This document shows positions 23,745 to 37,080 of a DNA stretch of 64,000 nucleotides, piece by piece (within the stretch, counting starts at the first letter, position 1; the number at the start of each line of letters is the position of its first letter). The position numbers were made by a program, and so were the translations under genes. The notes beneath the pieces are model-generated. The model saw only the letters and a program-made list of their open reading frames with translations, was not told where the DNA came from and did not search any database. The stretch covers positions 156,026,442 to 156,090,441 of the forward strand of contig CM022945.1 of the NCBI GenBank assembly GCA_012931725.1, read 5' to 3'. The stretch comes from Litsea cubeba (taxonomy: Eukaryota > Streptophyta > Magnoliopsida > Laurales > Lauraceae).

Positions 23745-24450
23745 AATTGCCCACGATTAATGGAATCCCCAGATTTTCAAATAAATTCTAAAAACACACA
23801 AATAAATTTCAAAATAAAGAAAATAAATTTTAAAAAATGAAATAATTTTGAAAAATGCAATAAGTTTAAAAAAAATAATATATAATCAAATAACGCAAAT
23901 AAATTTAAAAAGATGCAAATAAGTTTCAAAATATCCAAATAAATTTCATAAAATATAAATAAATTTTAAAAGACTCAAATAAATCTCAAATCATCCAAAG
24001 AAAATTTCAAAAAATGCAAATAAATTTAAAATATAGAAAATAAATTTTAAAAGATGTAATAATTTCAAAAAACGTAATAAATTTGAAAATATACAAATAA
24101 ATTTTAAAAGACACGAATAAATTTAAAAAACGTATATAGATTTCAAAAACGTAAATAAATTTGCTAAAACACTCAGATAAATTTTGAAAAAAACTCAGAT
24201 AAATTTACAAAAAACAGAAAGAAATATGACAGAAAACAGATAAATTTGAACAAATCTCAGATAAATTTACCATAAACTCAGATAAATTTTGAAAAAAAAA
24301 CTGAGATAAATTTACCAAAAACATAGAGAAATATGAAAAAAAAATAGATAAATTTGAACATTTAGATAAATATGACAGAAAACAGATAAATTTGAACAAA
24401 ATTCAGATAAATTTGACAAAAACTGAGATAAATTTGACAAAAGAGAGAAC
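23745..24450. repeat. AAATAAATTT / CTCAGATAAATTT array
   Basis: About 700 bp of short degenerate repeats. First comes (C/A)AAATAAATTT(C/A)AAAA with a period near 20 bp; then from about 24160 ACTCAGATAAATTT(G/A)(C/A)(A/C)AAA. The second form is the motif found around the PLD-alpha fragment at 340-1175. No genes. Confidence 0.8.
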
Positions 24451-24577
24451 GACGAGAGGTGATGAAGGCAGTCCGGGTCTGGATTGTCTTCTCCGGCGAC
24501 GGCGACACTGTTGAGGATCAGATCCTCTTCGTTTTCAATTCTGTTGATGTGAGAAGATTGAAGACCACGTCTCTGCC

Positions 24578-24817
24578 CTAGGGGGGTGCATCAACGCCCT
24601 TTTTGAATGGGACGATTTTTGTGCTGGACGGATCTAGTGCCCACCCTTCTGAGAACTCCAATCCAGCGATTTCTTCATCAGATAATATTCTGCCCAATTC
24701 GTTTTCTTCATCAGTAGCACTTGCATCCATCAACATCTTCTTCTTCTTTCCTTTCCCTGGGCCTGGGATTCCTCCAAGAAAACCCGATAACAAAACCCAC
24801 CAAATCCCAGAAATCAC
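24578..24817 (-). CDS. unknown open frame, possible captured fragment
   Basis: A frame reading leftwards includes GPGKGKKKKMLMDASATDEE and ends KIVPFKKGVDAPP. It has coding-like composition and lies inside the Pack-MULE just upstream of the carrier fragment, on the other strand. I do not recognise it; it may be another captured exon or chance. Confidence 0.25.
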   Translation of the reverse strand: MISGIWWVLLSGFLGGIPGPGKGKKKKMLMDASATDEENELGRILSDEEIAGLEFSEGWALDPSSTKIVPFKKGVDAPP

Positions 24818-24844
24818 TCATCTCAAAACAACCTTCTCCCCCTA

Positions 24845-25327
24845 ATGAATTCAGGAAGCAAAAGAACTCCGGCAACAGCAACGGCAACATCTGCCTCCTC
24901 TTCTCCTTTACTTCCCTCCCCATTGAGACCCACACAAACCCAACAAAACCCTCTTCCCCAGAAATCCAAAAGCCCCACCAACAACAGCAGCCCCCTCTTC
25001 TCCTCTACTTCTCTCTCCTCCATTGAAACCCTAAACCCACCAAACCCAGCAAAACACACATCTCAGAAATGCCCAAACCCAAACCCCTCTCTTTCAACCC
25101 AATCCAACATCAAGATGCAGTCCAAAACCCTAATGAAAGCCCTATCCGTCTTCGAGAAATCCATGATCGGTGTATTCGCCGTGGGTATTGCCGGTGCCAT
25201 CACCTATGCCTGCCTCCACCCACTCGACACCGTCAAGACCAAGCTCCAGACCAAAGGCGCATCCCGGATCTACTCCTCTGCCCTCGACGCCGTCGCCAAG
25301 ACACAAAAACACCTTGCAGAGAACTGA
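24845..25327 (+). pseudogene. mitoferrin-like chloroplast carrier (MFL1-type), 5' fragment
   Basis: After a Ser/Pro/Thr-rich transit-peptide-like N-terminus (residues ~1-90) the frame reads SVFEKSMIGVFAVGIAGAIT, then YACLHPLDTVKTKLQTKGAS and RIYSSALDAVAKT. That is the first transmembrane repeat of a mitochondrial-carrier-family protein with its PxD-x-K signature (PLDTVK), closest in my knowledge to plant MITOFERRIN-LIKE 1. The match stops at VAKT (~25300) and the frame ends nine residues later. A working carrier needs three such repeats over about 300 residues or more. This is a truncated copy, probably captured by the Pack-MULE. It abuts the oppositely oriented E3-ligase fragment. Confidence 0.7.
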
Positions 25328-25339
25328 TAGGTGGCCCAG

Positions 25340-25535
25340 AAAATACGATGAACTGCACAAAACCACCTTGCAGATGATTCACATCTGAACAATTCTGATT
25401 GTCGTCGTTTCCCCTACCGTCGAACTCAATCCAGAGGAAATCCTCTGTGTCAGAGGAGGGATCGGGGATCAGAGCGGGGGGAGGAGCGGCAACGGCGGAG
25501 GGGGATTCATCGCGGGCAGCGCGGGCGACGAGGCA
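25340..25535 (-). pseudogene. zinc-ribbon E3 ubiquitin ligase fragment, distal half
   Basis: Minus-strand continuation of the fragment at 55339-55520, after removal of the Ty3/gypsy insertion. It reads CLVARAARDESPSAVAAPPP, then ALIPDPSSDTEDFLWIEFDG, and runs into a GT donor-like CTGCAAG|GTGG near 25365. The two halves join in frame across the AGGCA target site. No RING domain is present. Confidence 0.5.
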
Positions 25536-26263
25536 TGTTGACACCAAAAATGTCACTTTGCCTCATCAAGATCCAAAGAGCTATATGAAGTCGCAACCTG
25601 CCATAAATAGGCAATGCTGCTTCCAAAAATCAAATCTTGTCAGAATCAAACAAAAACTGCAAGATTCTTCCAGACAGCCAAAAAAGGAGTACACAAGAAG
25701 TTTCGGGCCATTTCAAAATCATTTGGCCTAACTTCGCTTCTCCGACAGCCGAAAAGGAGCTCTCGACGACAAAAGCTCTCCGGGACCATGGTTTCCAAGA
25801 CAGAACCTATGGATCATCTTAAAATGACTCCAATAGGTTCCCTGTCAAATTTCAAGTCAATCGGACATCGGTTGACCACACATCAAACCGCGACATCTTC
25901 ATCGCGACAAAAAGCAAGTCTGCAGGTGATAGGACCCCAAACGGCTTCGAAACTCAAACAAAAGCCTATGGTTGGTCTTATTTATTGCTCAGGAGGCTTC
26001 ACACCAAATTTCAGGTCATTCCGACATCGTTTGACCCAGTTTCAGCTTCTGACGGAAAATCGGCAGCTCTGCGCGACAAAGTCTTCGGCTTTCTCAGGAA
26101 ATTGGAAACTTTGCAAAATAAAATGCAAGGATTCTCATCAGGTTTCCTACAAAGAAATCAGGCCAATAAATGGTCAAAATGTCAAGGAAAAGTACAGAAG
26201 AAAAAAGAATAAAAAAAAAGCAAAAACGGACGCAAAACGGGACACGAAAGGGGGAAAACCCCC

Positions 26264-26289
26264 CAGGGTCGCAGACCCCTGCGACCCTG
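26264..26289. other. perfect hairpin in 5' LTR
   Basis: CAGGGTCGCAG and CTGCGACCCTG pair perfectly around a 4-base loop; a 14-bp palindrome GGTCGCCGGCGACC follows near 26299. In the 3' LTR one arm has a C-to-T change. Confidence 0.6.
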
Positions 26290-26988
26290 GGCCAGGGTCG
26301 CCGGCGACCTTGGACCCCGGGGTCGCCGGGAAAGCCCCGGAAACCCCGGTTTTCGCCGTTTTTTTCGCGATTCGAAGGGCCCAGCCTCTGGTACTTTCCA
26401 AAATTCATGCTTTTGAGACACCAAGTCCTCTGACATCCGTCCAAAACACGGGTAAATCATCAAGAGTATCGAAGACAGTATTGATCGCCACCCGGTCAAC
26501 CAAAAAAGTGTGCTTTCCACCCGACCGATCGAGAAATCGACAGGACAGATGGCACCGACCCGCTGTTGGCAACAAACACCTGAAATTACATGATCATCTG
26601 ATGTCGATCTACATGAAGATCCATCGATGATCATCAACAGAAGAATCTCAAAAGACGTGGCACGGCCCGCGACTCTTCAGCTGCTCGGCGACCACTTAAT
26701 GCGATTAATTGACTAGCTTTATTACAGTCATTAATCCATTTCTTTGGACGGCCCAATCAGAAGCAAGCATTCGGGAGTTACAAGTCAAGAGATTCATGGC
26801 ATTTAACCCATGAAACTCCTCCCATCATGGCGATTAAAGGCGATTAAATGCCCTCAATCTCCTCCGGCCAATCAGAAGCCAAGAAAAAGGAGTTACAAAA
26901 TAAACAATTCAATTTTGTAACTCCTCCCATTATGTGGCTTAATGACAATAAAAGCCCATAAACCCACCTAAAAGGCTACCTAAAAGCC

Positions 26989-26996
26989 TATAAATA
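26989..26996 (+). promoter_or_regulatory. TATA box of 5' LTR
   Basis: TATAAATA followed by GGAGGGCTC, well placed to start transcription of the retroelement ~30 bp downstream; repeated identically at 54493-54500 in the 3' LTR. Confidence 0.6.
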
Positions 26997-27842
26997 GGAG
27001 GGCTCTCCAAGAAGAAAGGAAACACAACGAACATCAACAGACAGCAGACAGAAATCCAGAGAAAAGAAAAAGAGAGAAAACTCTGCGGAAGTTCTACACC
27101 GGCCACCGCAACAAGGTGACAAAAGTCCCTTGGGGGGTACCCCCCCCCCCCCCAAGGTCCTTGCCTTCTCCTCCTGCCTCCAATGGCTTAGATATGGCTT
27201 TTCAGCCTGTCTACTCGGCTTTTTATTGGACATAGGACCTTCCTTTGGTCTTTGTCCTCTAAAAACCCGAGGTTATAGCCAAGCCAAGCGAATCAATAGC
27301 ATCCTCTGTTCTCATCTGCATGGATGATGGCGAAGCCCACATATGGCTTGCGACCGTCAATCTAAACGAGTCCCCCACAATCTCCTGAGAAGTTAGATCC
27401 TCCTTTTCTTGCTTTTCATTGTAGTTTGTATTTTTTCAAAAGAGACAAAAATCACAATTCTTGTCTTTCATTATTGATAAGGATTGTAAATCGGCTATAA
27501 ACGCCAAAATCGGCTATAAACGCCAAAAATCGGCTATAAACGCCAAAATCGGCTATAAATGCCAAAAAAATCGCCTTTCACGGCAAACTAAGAAAAATGT
27601 CTCTTTTCTTAAATATATGTGCAATGGAAAACTTGAAAGAAGTTGATTTCCTTTTTACTTGCGAAGGTTGATCCCCGGATCACCACTTGCAATTCCAAGT
27701 AAAATAGAAAATCTGGCACACCCACAAAAAAAAAAGAAATGTTGATGCACGCCCTTGCCCCCGGTTACGAAAGGGTCGGACCCGACGGACTCCCATGTCC
27801 GCCGACCTCGGTAGAACCGAGCAGGAGCGCGGTCCATCAAGC

Positions 27843-27860
27843 TGGCATCACCCGGTGGGA
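27843..27860 (+). other. putative primer binding site
   Basis: TGGCATCACCCGGTGGGA starts 3 bases after the LTR end, where a sequence complementary to a tRNA 3' end (starting TGG) is expected. I do not assign the tRNA. Confidence 0.45.
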
Positions 27861-28084
27861 CTCGTTTATTTGAGAACACGATGCTAGAAATGAAATATTT
27901 GCATATCATATATTTTGCTCTATGCTTATATTTCTTTTCTTGATTCCTTGGCTACTTTATAATTGGTGGCCTATGTTGAATTCCGCATAATAAAAAAATG
28001 AGATGAGATTTTTTGTTTGGAAATTTCTAATTCTTTGAATTTATTTCCACTCTTTCTCTTTTCAAAAAAAAAAAAAAACAAAAA

Positions 28085-29455
28085 AAAAATCAGATTTTTC
28101 ATTTTTGGATTCAAAATTGAGAAACTTTGATCCTTTCCCTTCTGGGCACTGGCGCTCGCGGAAATCGCCGAGACCGTGTTCGGATCAGGGGTTGGGCCAT
28201 TGTTTCTCTTCGATGAGTTCATTAAAAATCTAAAAAAAAAAATATACAAAAGTAAAAAATCAGATTTTTCAATTTGGATTCAAAATTGAGAAACCTTGAT
28301 CCGTTCCTATCGTTCATCGCGCTTGCAGAAATGTTGAGCCTGTTCGACTAAGGTTTTGGGCCATTGTTTCTCTTCGATGAGTTCATTAAAAATCTAAAAA
28401 AAATATATATATATATATATATAAAAAAATTTTAGATTTCTCAATTTGGATTCAAAATTGAGAAACCTTGATCCGTTCCTATCGTTCATCGCGCTTGCAG
28501 AAATGTTGAGCCTGTTCGACTAAGGTTTTGGGCCATTGTTTCTCTTCGATGAGTTCATTAAAAATCTAAAAAAAATATATATATATATAAAAAAAAAAAT
28601 TTAGATTTCTCAATTTGGATTCAAAATTGAGAAACCTTGATCCGTTCCTATCGTTCATCGCGCTTGCAGAAATGTTGAGCCTGTTCGACTAAGGTTTTGG
28701 GCCATTGTTTCTCTTCGATGAATTCATAAAAATAAAAATAAAATAAAAAATATATATAAAAAAAAAAGACATAGACCACTAAGGTTAAACCAACTGTGTT
28801 CTTTGATCATGGTTGATTCAAAGAAAAGCCTTGTCCAGAGTGTGGAGACAGCTTGACTGTTCTAGGCAAGGGTCCTCCAAACGGGTTCATTAAGTAATCC
28901 TACCCTTACCTGGGGGCAATTCTATCAATCAAGATTTCATAAGACCGGGTTAGGAGGCCTATGTGTACTCTCTCGTCTTTTAAATAAATTTTTTTCAAAA
29001 ATAAAATTTTTAAAAATAAAAATTTAAAATAAAAAATAAAAAAATAAAAAAAAATTTCAAAAAAAAAATCTTAAAAAAAAAAATAATAAAAAATAAAAAA
29101 AATAAAAAAAAAAGATTTTTTTAAAAAAAAAAAATCTTCAAAAATCTTCAAAAAAAAAAACTTCCGTCATTTTGGGTTTAGATTAGAGAAATCTTGGTCT
29201 TCTCCTTTCTGAGCACTGGCGCTCGCGGAAATCGCTGAGCCCGTGTTCAGATTGGAGTGCCTTTTGCTCTCTTTGATGAACCCGATATTGGCCTTTCAAA
29301 AAAAAAAAAAACTCGTCATTTTTAGATTCAGATCCGAGAAATCATGGTTCATTTCTTTCTGAGCACTGGCGCTCGCGGAAATCGCTGAGCCCGTGTTCAG
29401 ATTGGAATACCATCTGCTCTCTTTGATGAATCCAATCTTGACCTTTCAAAACAGA
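28085..29455. repeat. tandem repeats in the retroelement leader
   Basis: Four units of ~171 bp start near 28089, 28259, 28430 and 28602 (GATTCAAAATTGAGAAAC ... GGGCCATTGTTTCTCTTCGA). The last three are nearly identical. Two diverged units follow at ~29161 and ~29315; these and the first share CACTGGCGCTCGCGGAAATC. The spacers are A-rich. The leader between PBS and gag (27861-29840) shows no convincing gene. Confidence 0.8.
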
Positions 29456-32400
29456 GAATCTCATCTCATAGATGCGGTCTCAAAACATTTGTGTCTAGCG
29501 GTACTAGTACGCCCTTTCAGGGTCTACTGTATTGCGACCGGCACATCTGTAACTCCAACTTTATATTCTTCTTACCTCGAGCAAGCTCTGCTTCTCGATA
29601 AGTCGAATTTAAGTTCACAATTGCTTCTAGCAGTAACTGGGATGCCCATTCCGGGCTTACCATACCTGCGATCAGAACAATTGTACCTTCTATGGCATTT
29701 TGCCTTCCTCATATTGCTTGGGTCATCTACCTCGAGCAATTTGAAAAGACGAAACCATAGAACTTCCCATTTATGATCATTATATTCTTGTGATTACTAA
29801 TGGATGTGGTCTTGTTTCAGAAATTTTCGAAAAACTAACAATGGCAGCTTCACTAACCATTACTTTCGACGAAAACAAGCACCAACTCATGCTTCAACAG
29901 AAGCAAACCACGCGCACCTACAAGCGCCCCATCAGCTGCCGAAGTGTCAACTCCCTCGGCAACTCTCTGAACTCCGGGTCGACCTCGACTCCCCGGACTA
30001 TCGTCTTTGGGACGCTGGGACCATTCCCACTTCCTGAGGAACAAACTGCTCCCTCCAAGAAGCAGAAACTCGCCTCTCAACGTGTCACTACCGTGACACC
30101 AAAGGCGAGCACCAGAAGGCCTGAAGCCCGTGGCAGCCCCACGAAGCCTCAACCTGCAAACAACCAGGTCTACCCCAAGACTTGGTCCCCAAGACCTTCA
30201 CCAAAACAGAGAAGGTCCCATACATCCACTAAGCCAGCATTCCTGGCCCCACTCAAGGAGAACCAGTTCTATCCTCTTGCTTACATGAAAGAGGAGAGAC
30301 CCATCTCCAACCTGACTTCCAAGTCAACCCAGCATGAGCCGGCTTGTTCCTACAAGCCCAAAATCAAGTCATGCATCACAAGGTCTCCACAAGCACCTGC
30401 TAAGGCCTACAAATCTGCAGTTCGACCCTTCATATCTACAGGGGCCGAACTTCAAAAATTCAAAGCTTCGCTGCAACAGGCGAAGGATAGGGTTCGCATC
30501 CTGTCCTTGCCCAGCTACAGAGAAGACAGGCTCGGCTGCTGCGCCCGAGGGAGCACATCCTTCATCGTCAAAGCCCAGTCAGAGCTGACCGAAGCTCAAA
30601 TTGCCCGTCGTATACGCCGCCGCGCGTCATACCGACAAAAGAGACTACAGAAGCAAAGGACCCAGCCTCCCACACTTCAAGTCTCTCCCAAATGGGTCGA
30701 AAAAGAAAGACCCAACCAAGTTGCTGCCGTCCATATGGTTGGAAAAACCAGAAGGCGCCAAAAATCAGCAACAAAAATCCATGTCCGACGTCCGATGACC
30801 CGCAGCGTCTCAAGGACAAGAAGACATTCAGAAGAATCCCCTGCTCCTTCAAGCAAAGGACAGCAGAGTGATCCTTCCTCAAGCTCCTCTTCAAAAAGAA
30901 TGAGCCCCAGCTCAGTCACCAGGACAGTTTCTTCGTTCGAATCACGAAGGATGAATGTCTTGGCTACAAATTCTGAGCCACCACCCCGCAATCCACCTCC
31001 AGAAGATGCGATCACCCGCATCCAGCAGTTGGAACAGGGCCAGCAGAGGATTGAAACTCTGATGGAAAACCTTCTCCTCGCCTTCCAAAATCAGGCGAAC
31101 AATGAACCTCCTCCGAATCATCAAGACGACGAGGTAAATAAAGAAGAAAATGAGTCACGCGCCCTTACCAAAAAGGACGTAGACGGTATCCTCGCCAAAG
31201 CAAAAGAAGAGGATATACTCAAAGAGCATGGGATCAAGCCACCATATCCCTTATGGATGGACTCGGTCCCGTTCCCCACCAAATTCAAGCATCCTACTCT
31301 CCAAACATATACGGGGAAAGGATCAGCCAGACAGCACGTCATCCACTTCAAGATCCTGACGGGAGCTATCGCGGATCAAGATGCACTCAAAATCCGCCTC
31401 TTTGCAAGTACCCTAAAAGGTACGGCCTTCGATTGGTACTCCACTCTGCCGGAGGACTCAATCCAAAATTGGGCCATGCTAGAGACACGCTTCCTGACTC
31501 ACTTCAAAGGTGAGGATCACCCCGCTACTATGGCTCAGCTGTGCAGCCTAAAACAAGGGGAGAATGAATCAACATATGACTTCATTCACAAGTGGAAAGC
31601 AATGGCATACAAATGCTCTGATGTATTGCCACAAGCGTCGCTAGTCGACATCTGCCGAAACAACATGAGAGCCAGAATCCGCTCCATGATCATCGGCAAC
31701 AAATCAAAAAACCTGGGAGAACTCCTAGAAGCTTCCATGGAAGCTGAAACGGTGATTAAAGACCTCAACAGTCAGAAATCATCAAGAAAAGAGCCAACCG
31801 CCATTGCAACCTCTAAACCAAAGAAGAAAGAGGTCCTCAATGTGCAGACCAAGTCAGCTCCTCAGCCACCAAAGAAAGCTGAAAACAAAGCTGCTGGTAA
31901 GAGACCTGAACTCTCAGACGCCTTCAAAGAACGAGTAGAGAAGAAATACCCGTTTGATGAAGATGTTGATGAAATCTTCGGGGCTCTTGTGGCAAACGGC
32001 AAGCTCACCTTGCCTGAACCAAAAAGACCGGGTGATGTTGGCAAAACCAACGATCCTCGGTACTGTCCATACCACCAGATGATCTCGCATCCTCTCAATC
32101 AATGCTTCGTTGTGAGAGAGAAAATAAATGAGATGTGGAAAAACGGAGTCATCACCTTTGACAAAAACTATGGGTCTGCCTCCGTCAACATGGTGACATG
32201 TGGACAAACATCAAGATCACCGAAGAAGAAGATCACTACTTCCTTCAAGGTGATAAACTCAATCGAAGCGTCCGAGGAACTGGTTCCTTACCCGACACCA
32301 GACGGACAACCGATATGGGTACATCCCGATCTCCTGGAAGATGAAAATTGGGAGGTCGTGAAAACAAAGCCTACAGCTCAACAGCGAAGGCAGGCTAGGA

Positions 32401-35400
32401 AACATCTCCTCAAGCTCAAACGGCAAGAGAAGACCCAGCCAAAACTAGAGGTCAAAGAAAAGGCAGAGGCTTCCTCTACCGCTTCACTGGAGGTAACAAA
32501 AACATCCCTTCCAGAGACTTCAAAGGGGGTAAGGAAATTCACTCTCAGTGATTTCATGCCACCTCAATTTAAAGAAGCCATGCAGGAGGCATCATACTCT
32601 TGCAATTCGGTAGTTGGATTCTCCATTGATGGATACGAGTCCAGCGACACCGATGATGGATTCGAATCCAACTACACAGATGAGTGGGAGGAGTCCCTTG
32701 AAACAGGAGAATATCTCTCCGATGAAGAATGGGTTCCTGAGTCTCATCTTATGCCAGTAATCTGGTATAACCCCCTACAGCCACAAGGATCCTGGTCTGA
32801 TGATGAAGAAGACCAAGAGGCTGTACAAGAAAATGCTGCTGACCCAGCACCTCTCATCACTCCAGTGGAAATCAACAATGTTGAGCCACAAAGAGATGAT
32901 GAGGAAGAAGATCCGGCTCCCATGCCTGATCTTGAAGAATATGCAAGGATCTTGCAGCGACTCGCTCTAGAACAAGAGCAAGAACGCGTCAACGAGCCTC
33001 CTCGCAATTCAGAGCCTGAAGTCCCTGAAGACGACCAGGTACATCCTCCCTTAACTCCTGAAAATGGAGAAAATTGCTGGATAGACGATCCTCTCACATC
33101 CGAGGATGAGTCTGACTCCGATCAGGCAACGTCTCCCGTCAGAGCTTCCTGTAATGTGATAATTCGGGATTATAGCTCTTCCGAAGCATCGTCTGATGAG
33201 AGCACTTACACTCCGGCGACGCCTAGCAATATATCTTCTGGAGCCACCACGTCTCATGTGACTTTCACTGAGATGACACCCTCTCAGGTTTCTTCTCCTG
33301 AGACTGTGACTTCAAAGTTCACACCCTTCCTGACTGAAGAATTCCCAGCCATTGATGCTTGGGACGATGAATTAGTCAACGAAGAAGAAAGATTGCTGGA
33401 TGCTGTTCAGGACTTGTTCCCGGAAAATGCTCCATGCAACACAATCACTGAGGATGGTAACTCTGCTGCTGATGCATCCTCAGCAAATGAAAAACGACAG
33501 CCTCTTGATCCTGAAGACAATCTTCCAAACGAAGACCCTTCTCAAGAAGCTCTCGAAGTTGGTAGAGGCACCCGCTCTGGCCGGGACTACCACAAAAATT
33601 ACAACCAATCTTCCTTTACATATGTAAATCCTTCGGGAAAAGATGTTGTAAGCGCCCCTAGTGGCAACAATGATGAACATGCAGGCCCTAAGGAGGCTTT
33701 CAAGTATGACTTGATTGAACACTTCAAGCACATACCTGCACGTCTGCACATCCTAGATTTGTTGCGAATGTCTCCGCACACTCGTGATAATCTCATCTCA
33801 GAATTACAAAAACTGAATGAGGATGTCGACAAACATGCCCCGCAAGTCCTCCAAATTGAAATGGATTACCGGGTCAAAAACTCAGAAGCCTCCTCAAAGG
33901 GAGAAAAGAAGAAAACTGAGGGATCATGCATTGAATGCCTCTCGGTTAAAAAAGCAGCCAATGCAACCATCGCCTTCACAAAGGACGACCTCCTACTTGG
34001 CGAAACCAGGCATAACCGACCCCTGTACTTCACAGGGTATATCAAGGAAATGCCTATGCATAGAGTTCAGATCGACCCAGGTTCTGCACTCAACCTCATC
34101 TCCACATCGGCTCTCGAAGAGTTGGGCATCCCACCCAGCAAACTGAGCCACACATCTGTATCTATCTTTGGATACGATGGGAGTACTCAAAGGCCTATCG
34201 GCAAAATCAGGTTCAAATTGCAGATCGGTGATCTTATCTCTGAGGTCACAGTGTATGCAATAAAGACCCCTTCATGCTACAACATCCTTCTCGGACGCCC
34301 TTGGATCCATGAGAATGGTGTTGTCCCTTCAACTCTACATCAATGCATCAAGTTTGTTGGCGACGACGGCATGATACATCGAGTCTTTGCGGACAGAAAA
34401 CCCTTCAAAGGTAAAGAAATCCACTTCGCAGACTCACAAATGTATGAAGGTGAAAAAGAAGAAGAGGAGAAGCATACAGCATCCTTTGCCGAAAATCTCC
34501 AGAAAGATAAAGGCAAAGCTCCTCAACAATCACCGGAAGAAAACAAACCATCCGGTAAATCTGAAGAGAGCATGCAAACTCCCTTCATCATCTCCCTCAA
34601 ATCTTCAAAGCCTTTGGTCATCACAACTAAAGTGAAGAAGGCAAAACAAAAGCCTGGGGGCAAATTTGTTGTCTCTTTCGTGTCTATCATGCAAGACACG
34701 GACTCGGATTCAGAGCCAGAAGACGACACATCGTCAAGCCAAGCTGACACTCAGCAAGTTCAGCCTGCTCTTACTCCAATGGAGACAACTTCTGACATAG
34801 AAGATCCTACGTCAGCTTCCTTCGTTGTTCCAGCAACTTCAGCAAAGGAAAAGCCGATCTTCTTCCATAGATCGGATGCTTCTTCATCAAACTCCATGCT
34901 TGAACCTTTCCAAAATAAAGGTACGCCTCAACTATCCTTATACAGTTCTGTGGCACAAGCTATTATGAAGAAAATGGGCTATGACGCTCAAAACCCAGTC
35001 GGTTTGGGAGAAGGACGCGGTATTCTCACGCCATTGGGGCCCGTCTTGACCAAAAGCCAGCTGGAAGATTGGAGACTCTACGGCTATGTAGAAAAGTCTT
35101 CACACGGGTTAGGGTATGATCCTGACACTCCCTTGAGACAGTTGACACAAAGGCTTAAAAGTCAATATACTGACCAAGCCTCAACATCTCATGTGAGACC
35201 CCACCCCTGGTGGGCCCTCAATGTGAATTTGAATACTATATATTAGCCTAAGTATTTTAATTATATTAATTATGGGACTTAGTGAGGGTAGTTATGTATT
35301 TTCCTAGGGTTAGTCTAGTAGTGTAATTAGCAGAGTCAATAGGGTGTCTTTTGTTATTCTTAGAGTTAGTTAGTTTGTTAGAGGCCCTAGCTAGAGTTTT

Positions 35401-36299
35401 GTATTTACCATAGGGGGTTTGCACCAAAGAATCTTCTAGAAGATCACCTAAAGACCCAAATACCCTCTACCCTAACCCTAATCCTATTCTAACCCCAAGG
35501 GCAATTTTGTCCCTAACCCAAAAACCCAACCTATATAAACAAAACCCTCCCCCTGCCCTAACAACTACTGTTCATCTCCTTTTTCCTTTCTCTCAAGTTT
35601 CAATCTCTTCTCCCTTCTTCTTCTTCTTCTTCCCCAATTCCCTCCAACGAACCATCATCTCTCCTCCGATCTCTCTCTTCTTCTCCCCTCGCCCCAGAAA
35701 TCCTTGACAGAAGGCCAGCCGAGACCAACCTGCACCATAGGAGCAACTGCCGAAACCCTGCCTTTTGGTTTCCCTGTGGTTTTCTCTCTTTTTCCTTCTA
35801 CCTTCAATTGATCAAGGCAAGTGCACTGTGCTGGTAGTCTAGATTGCATGTTTCCTTCCTTTGATTGGCAGTAGAATTTCAATTTGTAATATATATGTTT
35901 AGATCGATCCTTGAGCATGTTTGTTCGGTTCCTTTGGCCATTGATGGATGGGATTACCTCATTTGGATGATCAATGGCCGGTTGATGATGGGGGAATGAT
36001 GTAGGAATGATTTATTTTGCTTCTGTAATGGTCTATGGAGAAACCCAGGAGAATTGGGTCACAGAATGAGTTTCCGGAGATGGGTTCTTGTCATCTCGCA
36101 GTATTGAGATCGGAATCGAAGAAGGACCACCCTTGGTAGATCAGGACCCTACGTCTATGTGAGGGGGCCTGTGCGACCATAGGGTGCTACTTGATCTGGA
36201 TTCTGATCAGAGGTGGACCACCATTCCTGTGCTTAATGAAGAGAAGTTGTGTCCTGTCGCAGAACTGGGTTCTGTAACAGAACACAACACTGATAGGAG

Positions 36300-37080
36300 A
36301 GATGGGCAGAGTCCAGCGATGGCCGAGCTCAGCATTTGCAGAGCCCAGCGGTTGCCGAGCTCAGCATTAGTGCAGCTCAGCAACTGCCGAACTCAGTACT
36401 TGCAGAGCCCAGCGGTTGCCGAGCTCAGCGTTATCGCAGCTCAGCAACTGCCGAGCTCAGCACTGGCCGAACTCAGCGATGGCTGGATTCAACACTAGCC
36501 GAACTCAGAGTTCTGCCGAGCATAATGGTTAGGATGAGATTCGCGTTTAGCCGAGCTAAGTGTCTAGGCCGAGCTCAGTGCTCAAAGCCGAGTTCAGTGT
36601 TACGGCCGAACTCAGTGTGTGGCCGAACTCAGTGTTTTACTGAGCTCAGCGCCAGACCGGGTTCTGTGCCAGACCGGACTTCGAGCTTAGCCGAACTCAG
36701 TGCTTAACCGAGCTGAGAGCTAAACCAATCTCAATGCCTAGCCGAACTCAATGCATTTTCTGAACTCAGTTGGGTGGCCGAACTGAGCTAGGCCCTTTGC
36801 CGAGCCGAGCTGGGTGGCCGAACTGAGTATCAATTGAGCTCCATTGCTTAGCCGAACTCCGAGATGGATTTCCAAAAAGGCGGGATTTCAACAAAGGAGA
36901 CTAGAACCTGGGACATTCCCTTTAGCCAGAATTCTTAGTGTGCACGGCCAACTACCCAGGCCAGGGAGTTAGCCGAACTCACAGGAAGTTCTGGACAAAC
37001 AGGCTTTGCCTGTAGGGTGTTTTTCCTTCTCTGGTCCTAGTGTGCCGAGCTGACCGCCCAGGCCAGGAGGTCGGCTGAGC
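36300..37080. repeat. GCCGAGCTCAGC minisatellite
   Basis: About thirty degenerate copies of GCCGA(G/A)CTCAGYG with a period near 15-20 bp, inside the nested LTR-derived element. No gene. Confidence 0.8.

Larger units (their letters stand above)
25536..27839 (+). repeat. 5' LTR of the Ty3/gypsy element
   Basis: TG...CA, 2,304 bp. Holds a GC-rich hairpin region (26264-26330), a TATA box at 26989, a C-run at about 27140-27155 and four ~18-bp repeats ATCGGCTATAAACGCCA (27487-27565). Confidence 0.95.

Noticed and set aside
26094..26637. Overlapping open frames on both strands of the LTR (also 53599-54141)
   Set aside because: GC-rich LTR sequence without known domains, present in both LTRs; likely non-coding.
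29393..29776. Plus-strand frame of 127 codons upstream of gag
   Set aside because: Begins inside the leader repeat and shows no domain; the leader is repeat-derived.
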